The notes under the pieces: model-generated
What the model was told of the DNA's origin: nothing
What the model saw: the letters and a program-made list of their open reading frames with translations, nothing else
The model's database searches: none
Source of the DNA: Lentihominibacter butyricus
GTDB taxonomy: Bacteria > Bacillota > Clostridia > Peptostreptococcales > Anaerovoracaceae
Direction of reading: 5' to 3'
DNA: 64,000 nucleotides
Assembly (NCBI RefSeq): GCF_025567305.1
Contig: NZ_JAOQJP010000001.1
Location: 255,645-319,644 of the forward strand
Program-made: the position numbers and the translations under genes
Shown: piece by piece, positions 61,927 through 64,000 of the stretch
How positions within the stretch are numbered: the first letter of the stretch is position 1
Layout of the letters: the number at the start of each line of letters is the position of its first letter

Positions 61927-62625
61927 GTGAAGACTATTTTAATTTATTCAGTCGATCCGGGGTTCCTGGAAGAAATGAGATCAAAAATACAGGAGCTTGA
62001 AACGGACAGGCTCAGTGAAATACTGTTGTTTTCTGAAAAGGAAAAACTGGAGTTTTATGCTGCCGGCAGCAGGGAAGCTGCGGACGTCGTCATCATCGAT
62101 ATGGACCAGGAGGATGACGGTATCGCGATAGCGGAATGCGTGCTGGAGTACCAGAAAAATTCTCAGATAATATTCGTATCCGGGTCCGACGAATACTATC
62201 TGGATGTCTACAATGTAGATCACGTCTATTTCCTTAAGAAACCGGTCGAAAGCCGCCTGCTGGCGCAGGCACTCGAAAAGGCCGGCAAAAAGCTGGACCG
62301 TCTTCACGGAAAATGCCTGGTTGTAAAAAACAAGCAGGGGATATACAAGATAGAATTGAGCGATATCATATACTTCGAAAATGAGAAGAGGAAGATACAT
62401 ATACATACTGTCGACAGAAAGATTTCTTTCTACGGCAAGTTTGAGGAGCTGCTGGACAGCCTGAACAGAGATTTCTACCGCTGCCACAACAGTTATATAG
62501 TGAATATGGCGAAAGTGTGCGAGCTCAGTGGAAAAAAGTTTTTATGCGAAAACGGGAAGAGCATCCCTGTGAGCAAAACGTATTACGTTAAGGTCAGGGA
62601 TGCGCTGGAACAGTATTCATTATGA
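61927..62625 (+). CDS. LytTR family response regulator
   Basis: 232-aa regulator: receiver domain (1-120) with likely phospho-Asp D58 (VVIIDMDQED), Ser in FVSGSDEY and Lys in FLKKPVE, then a LytTR DNA-binding domain (about 130-232: VVKNKQGIYKIELSDIIYFE in parts, FYRCHNSYIVNM). The N-terminal acidic pocket has one Asp (YSVDPGF) where most have two. The start GTG at 61927 is preferred: AGAGGTGA lies 5 nt before it, whereas GTG 61918 lies inside the site. It is convergent with a GHKL kinase, the usual partner of LytTR regulators. Confidence 0.88.
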   Translation: MKTILIYSVDPGFLEEMRSKIQELETDRLSEILLFSEKEKLEFYAAGSREAADVVIIDMDQEDDGIAIAECVLEYQKNSQIIFVSGSDEYYLDVYNVDHVYFLKKPVESRLLAQALEKAGKKLDRLHGKCLVVKNKQGIYKIELSDIIYFENEKRKIHIHTVDRKISFYGKFEELLDSLNRDFYRCHNSYIVNMAKVCELSGKKFLCENGKSIPVSKTYYVKVRDALEQYSL

Positions 62626-62736
62626 ACATGACCCCTTTGTAAATAATGATTTCCGGACGTGATGAGCATGAACTTCGCATAAAACCGATTCAAAATCAGG
62701 AAACGCGCCATTTTGCATTTCCCAAATATTTGAACA

Positions 62737-63489
62737 CTATTGGGACGGTTTCTGTTTTCCCCTGCGGCGCGCTTTCCTGGTGAAAAGCAGCGCTTCGATC
62801 TCGAAGTGATCGCCGCAGTCGTTCATTTTAAGTGTACCGTTGTATTTTGATACGATCGATCTGATGATCCCTATGCCCAGACCATGGTCGCGGGCGTCTT
62901 TTTTTGTTGTGGCCATTCCGGTCTTTTTCGGTGAGAGCTCCGGATCTTTGCTGTTGCTGACAGTGAGCTGCCATACTTTTTTCTTTATCGTGCTTTCGGC
63001 GCGTATGTAAGGGTCGCTGCTGCCGCTTGCCTGACAGGCTTCGATCGCGTTGTCCAGCAGGTTGCCGAGCAGCGAGATGATGTCGATCTCCTGTATCGTG
63101 CCGTCTGCAGGCAGGACGCGGATCTCGTCGATGAAGCGGATCCCGAGGGTTTCACATCTGCTTTTCTTGTCGAGGATGAGTGCCTCCTGCGCACTGCTGC
63201 CGCCGTGGATAAAGCTGAGAAGAACATTGCACTCATCGAGGCAGTCCTGCTCCATCTGCTGCGTATCGTAGCTCTCGATAGCGCGCCGCACCTGCTGTGT
63301 GATCTCGCCGGCCCGGCTGCAGAACTCCACGTTGTGATCCATGTAGTCGTTCTGCTTCTGCCATCCGGCGATCAGTTTTTCGTTCTGTTTCTTTCGCTTC
63401 CTGTTTACTCTGTAAAGCGCTACGATGGCGATGATGTTGACGATTATGAGGAATATCAGTACTGTTAAAAGTGTAGATGAAGAATACAT
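62737..63489 (-). CDS. GHKL sensor histidine kinase with one TM
   Basis: 250-aa kinase. A single N-terminal TM (LLTVLIFLIIVNIIAIVALY), a short helical part with a candidate phospho-His H52 (YMDHNVEF), and a GHKL ATPase domain: N-box GNLLDNAIEAC (about 141), GLGIGIIRSIVSKYNG, C-terminal basic tail (RKARRRGKQ). AgrC-type kinases usually have five to seven TM helices; here the sensor part is missing, so the input must come from a partner or the cytoplasm. It faces the LytTR gene. Confidence 0.85.
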   Translation of the reverse strand: MYSSSTLLTVLIFLIIVNIIAIVALYRVNRKRKKQNEKLIAGWQKQNDYMDHNVEFCSRAGEITQQVRRAIESYDTQQMEQDCLDECNVLLSFIHGGSSAQEALILDKKSRCETLGIRFIDEIRVLPADGTIQEIDIISLLGNLLDNAIEACQASGSSDPYIRAESTIKKKVWQLTVSNSKDPELSPKKTGMATTKKDARDHGLGIGIIRSIVSKYNGTLKMNDCGDHFEIEALLFTRKARRRGKQKPSQ

Positions 63490-63567
63490 TGTTTGTCTCC
63501 TTTGTTCTGGTTCATTAGCTGCCGTGTGTGCCTGCCGGCACCTGCAGTCACCTGTTGCTGCCTGTCG

Positions 63568-64000
63568 TCACTGCTGATCCGGTATCGTCAGTGACAGTGT
63601 GAAGACTCCACCGGTCTTTTTCCATGTGGCGCTGCCGCCATGCGAGGATGCGATGATCTTTATCAGGCGGAACATCATATCGTGCCTGAGAAGCAGCAGG
63701 TGCAGCGGTTTTCGGCGTTTGTTCGAGTTCTCAGCCGGAGCTGCCATGGTGGCTGAGCGGATGGAAAACGCTATTTCGGTGACGCTTCCGTATGCTCCGA
63801 CCGATATGGAAAGCGCACTTGCGGGGATCCTGTGTTTATCCATCACTGTCATAATGTAGTGGTAGATCTCGTATTTTTCACGGCTGGAAAGCCTGTCGGT
63901 CTCGATCTGCTGCCATGCGGTCTGACGTCTCATCTGTGCGCTGATGCTGTCGCAAATACCCAGCAGAGAGGCGCGGTATGCCGCGCCCGGATCGTCCGGC
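63568..64000 (-). CDS. histidine kinase-like ATPase protein, 5' part outside window
   Basis: The frame is open on the minus strand to base 64000, so the N-terminus lies beyond the window. The visible 143 residues include GICDSISAQMRRQ, EKYEIYHYIMTVMDKH, LRHDMMFRLIKIIASSHGG and a final GGVFTLSLTIP, which resembles the end of a HATPase_c domain. The expected N-box and GxGxG are not clear, so the ATPase may be degenerate. It precedes the GHKL kinase on the same strand by 78 bases. Confidence 0.6.
   Translation of the reverse strand, partial: PDDPGAAYRASLLGICDSISAQMRRQTAWQQIETDRLSSREKYEIYHYIMTVMDKHRIPASALSISVGAYGSVTEIAFSIRSATMAAPAENSNKRRKPLHLLLLRHDMMFRLIKIIASSHGGSATWKKTGGVFTLSLTIPDQQ

Noticed and set aside
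1..64000. Search for CRISPR arrays, tRNA, rRNA, prophage or conjugation genes
   Set aside because: No spaced direct repeats, cloverleaf genes, capsid, portal or relaxase sequences were seen; the recombinase at 21358 stands alone.

Overview
The window reads as chromosome of a Gram-positive, spore-forming anaerobe of the class Clostridia. Evidence: spoIIR and a SPOCS/LysM spore-coat protein, strong AGGAGG ribosome sites, a leucine T-box, IreB next to AlaRS, and the nusB-xseAB-ispA-dxs-tlyA order typical of Clostridia. An affinity to Clostridiales Family XIII / Anaerovoracaceae is only a guess. No tRNA, rRNA, CRISPR array or prophage was seen. A 315-base run of N (51894-52208) interrupts one gene.

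Layout. 1-3098 (+): 5'-truncated sodium:solute symporter, small membrane protein, amidohydrolase. 3280-7997 (+): two translationally coupled YhgE/Pip membrane proteins. 8033-22491 (+): a long housekeeping run from a promoter at 8010: nusB, a TsaD-like paralogue, xseA, xseB, ispA, dxs, tlyA, an aminotransferase, mutS, mutL, miaA, then a tyrosine recombinase. 22496-27491 (+): secreted GLUG-repeat protein, YnbB-type PLP enzyme, TVP38 protein, threonine ammonia-lyase. 27492-28351: noncoding DNA, then a YneA-like SOS division inhibitor with LexA boxes. 28672-32533 (-): alaS, ireB and ruvX, with a decayed fragment of the alaS 3' end between alaS and ireB. 32820-38576 (-): pyrimidine operon pyrC-K-D-F-E-B-I. 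38676-39744: an IS481-like element. 39775-44900 (+): T-box-controlled leucine operon leuA-(26-codon ORF)-leuC-leuD-leuB. 45353-48774 (+): folded leader with two tiny ORFs, a saccharopine dehydrogenase family enzyme and an APC transporter. 49052-49450 (+): Rrf2 regulator. 49624-56996 (-): spoIIR, SPOCS/LysM protein, GntR regulator and ispE, Ig-like/lysine-rich membrane protein, tadA, unknown gene. 57056-61748 (+): cvpA, a membrane-embedded LuxR regulator, a large M28 peptidase. 61927-64000: LytTR response regulator facing a one-TM GHKL kinase and a second, partial kinase-like gene.

The parts least explained by known families: (1) the leader at 45353-45613, with mutually exclusive stems and two short ORFs; (2) a 42-nt structured repeat found twice in opposite orientation (8097 and 48820); (3) a 35-nt repeat pair in inverted orientation around ilvA-yneA-ruvX; (4) the alaS tail remnant; (5) the LuxR membrane regulator with a perfect inverted repeat in front of the M28 peptidase; (6) an Rrf2 gene whose ribosome site points to an ATT start. 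All assignments come from reading the sequence and remembered family motifs; no database search was run.
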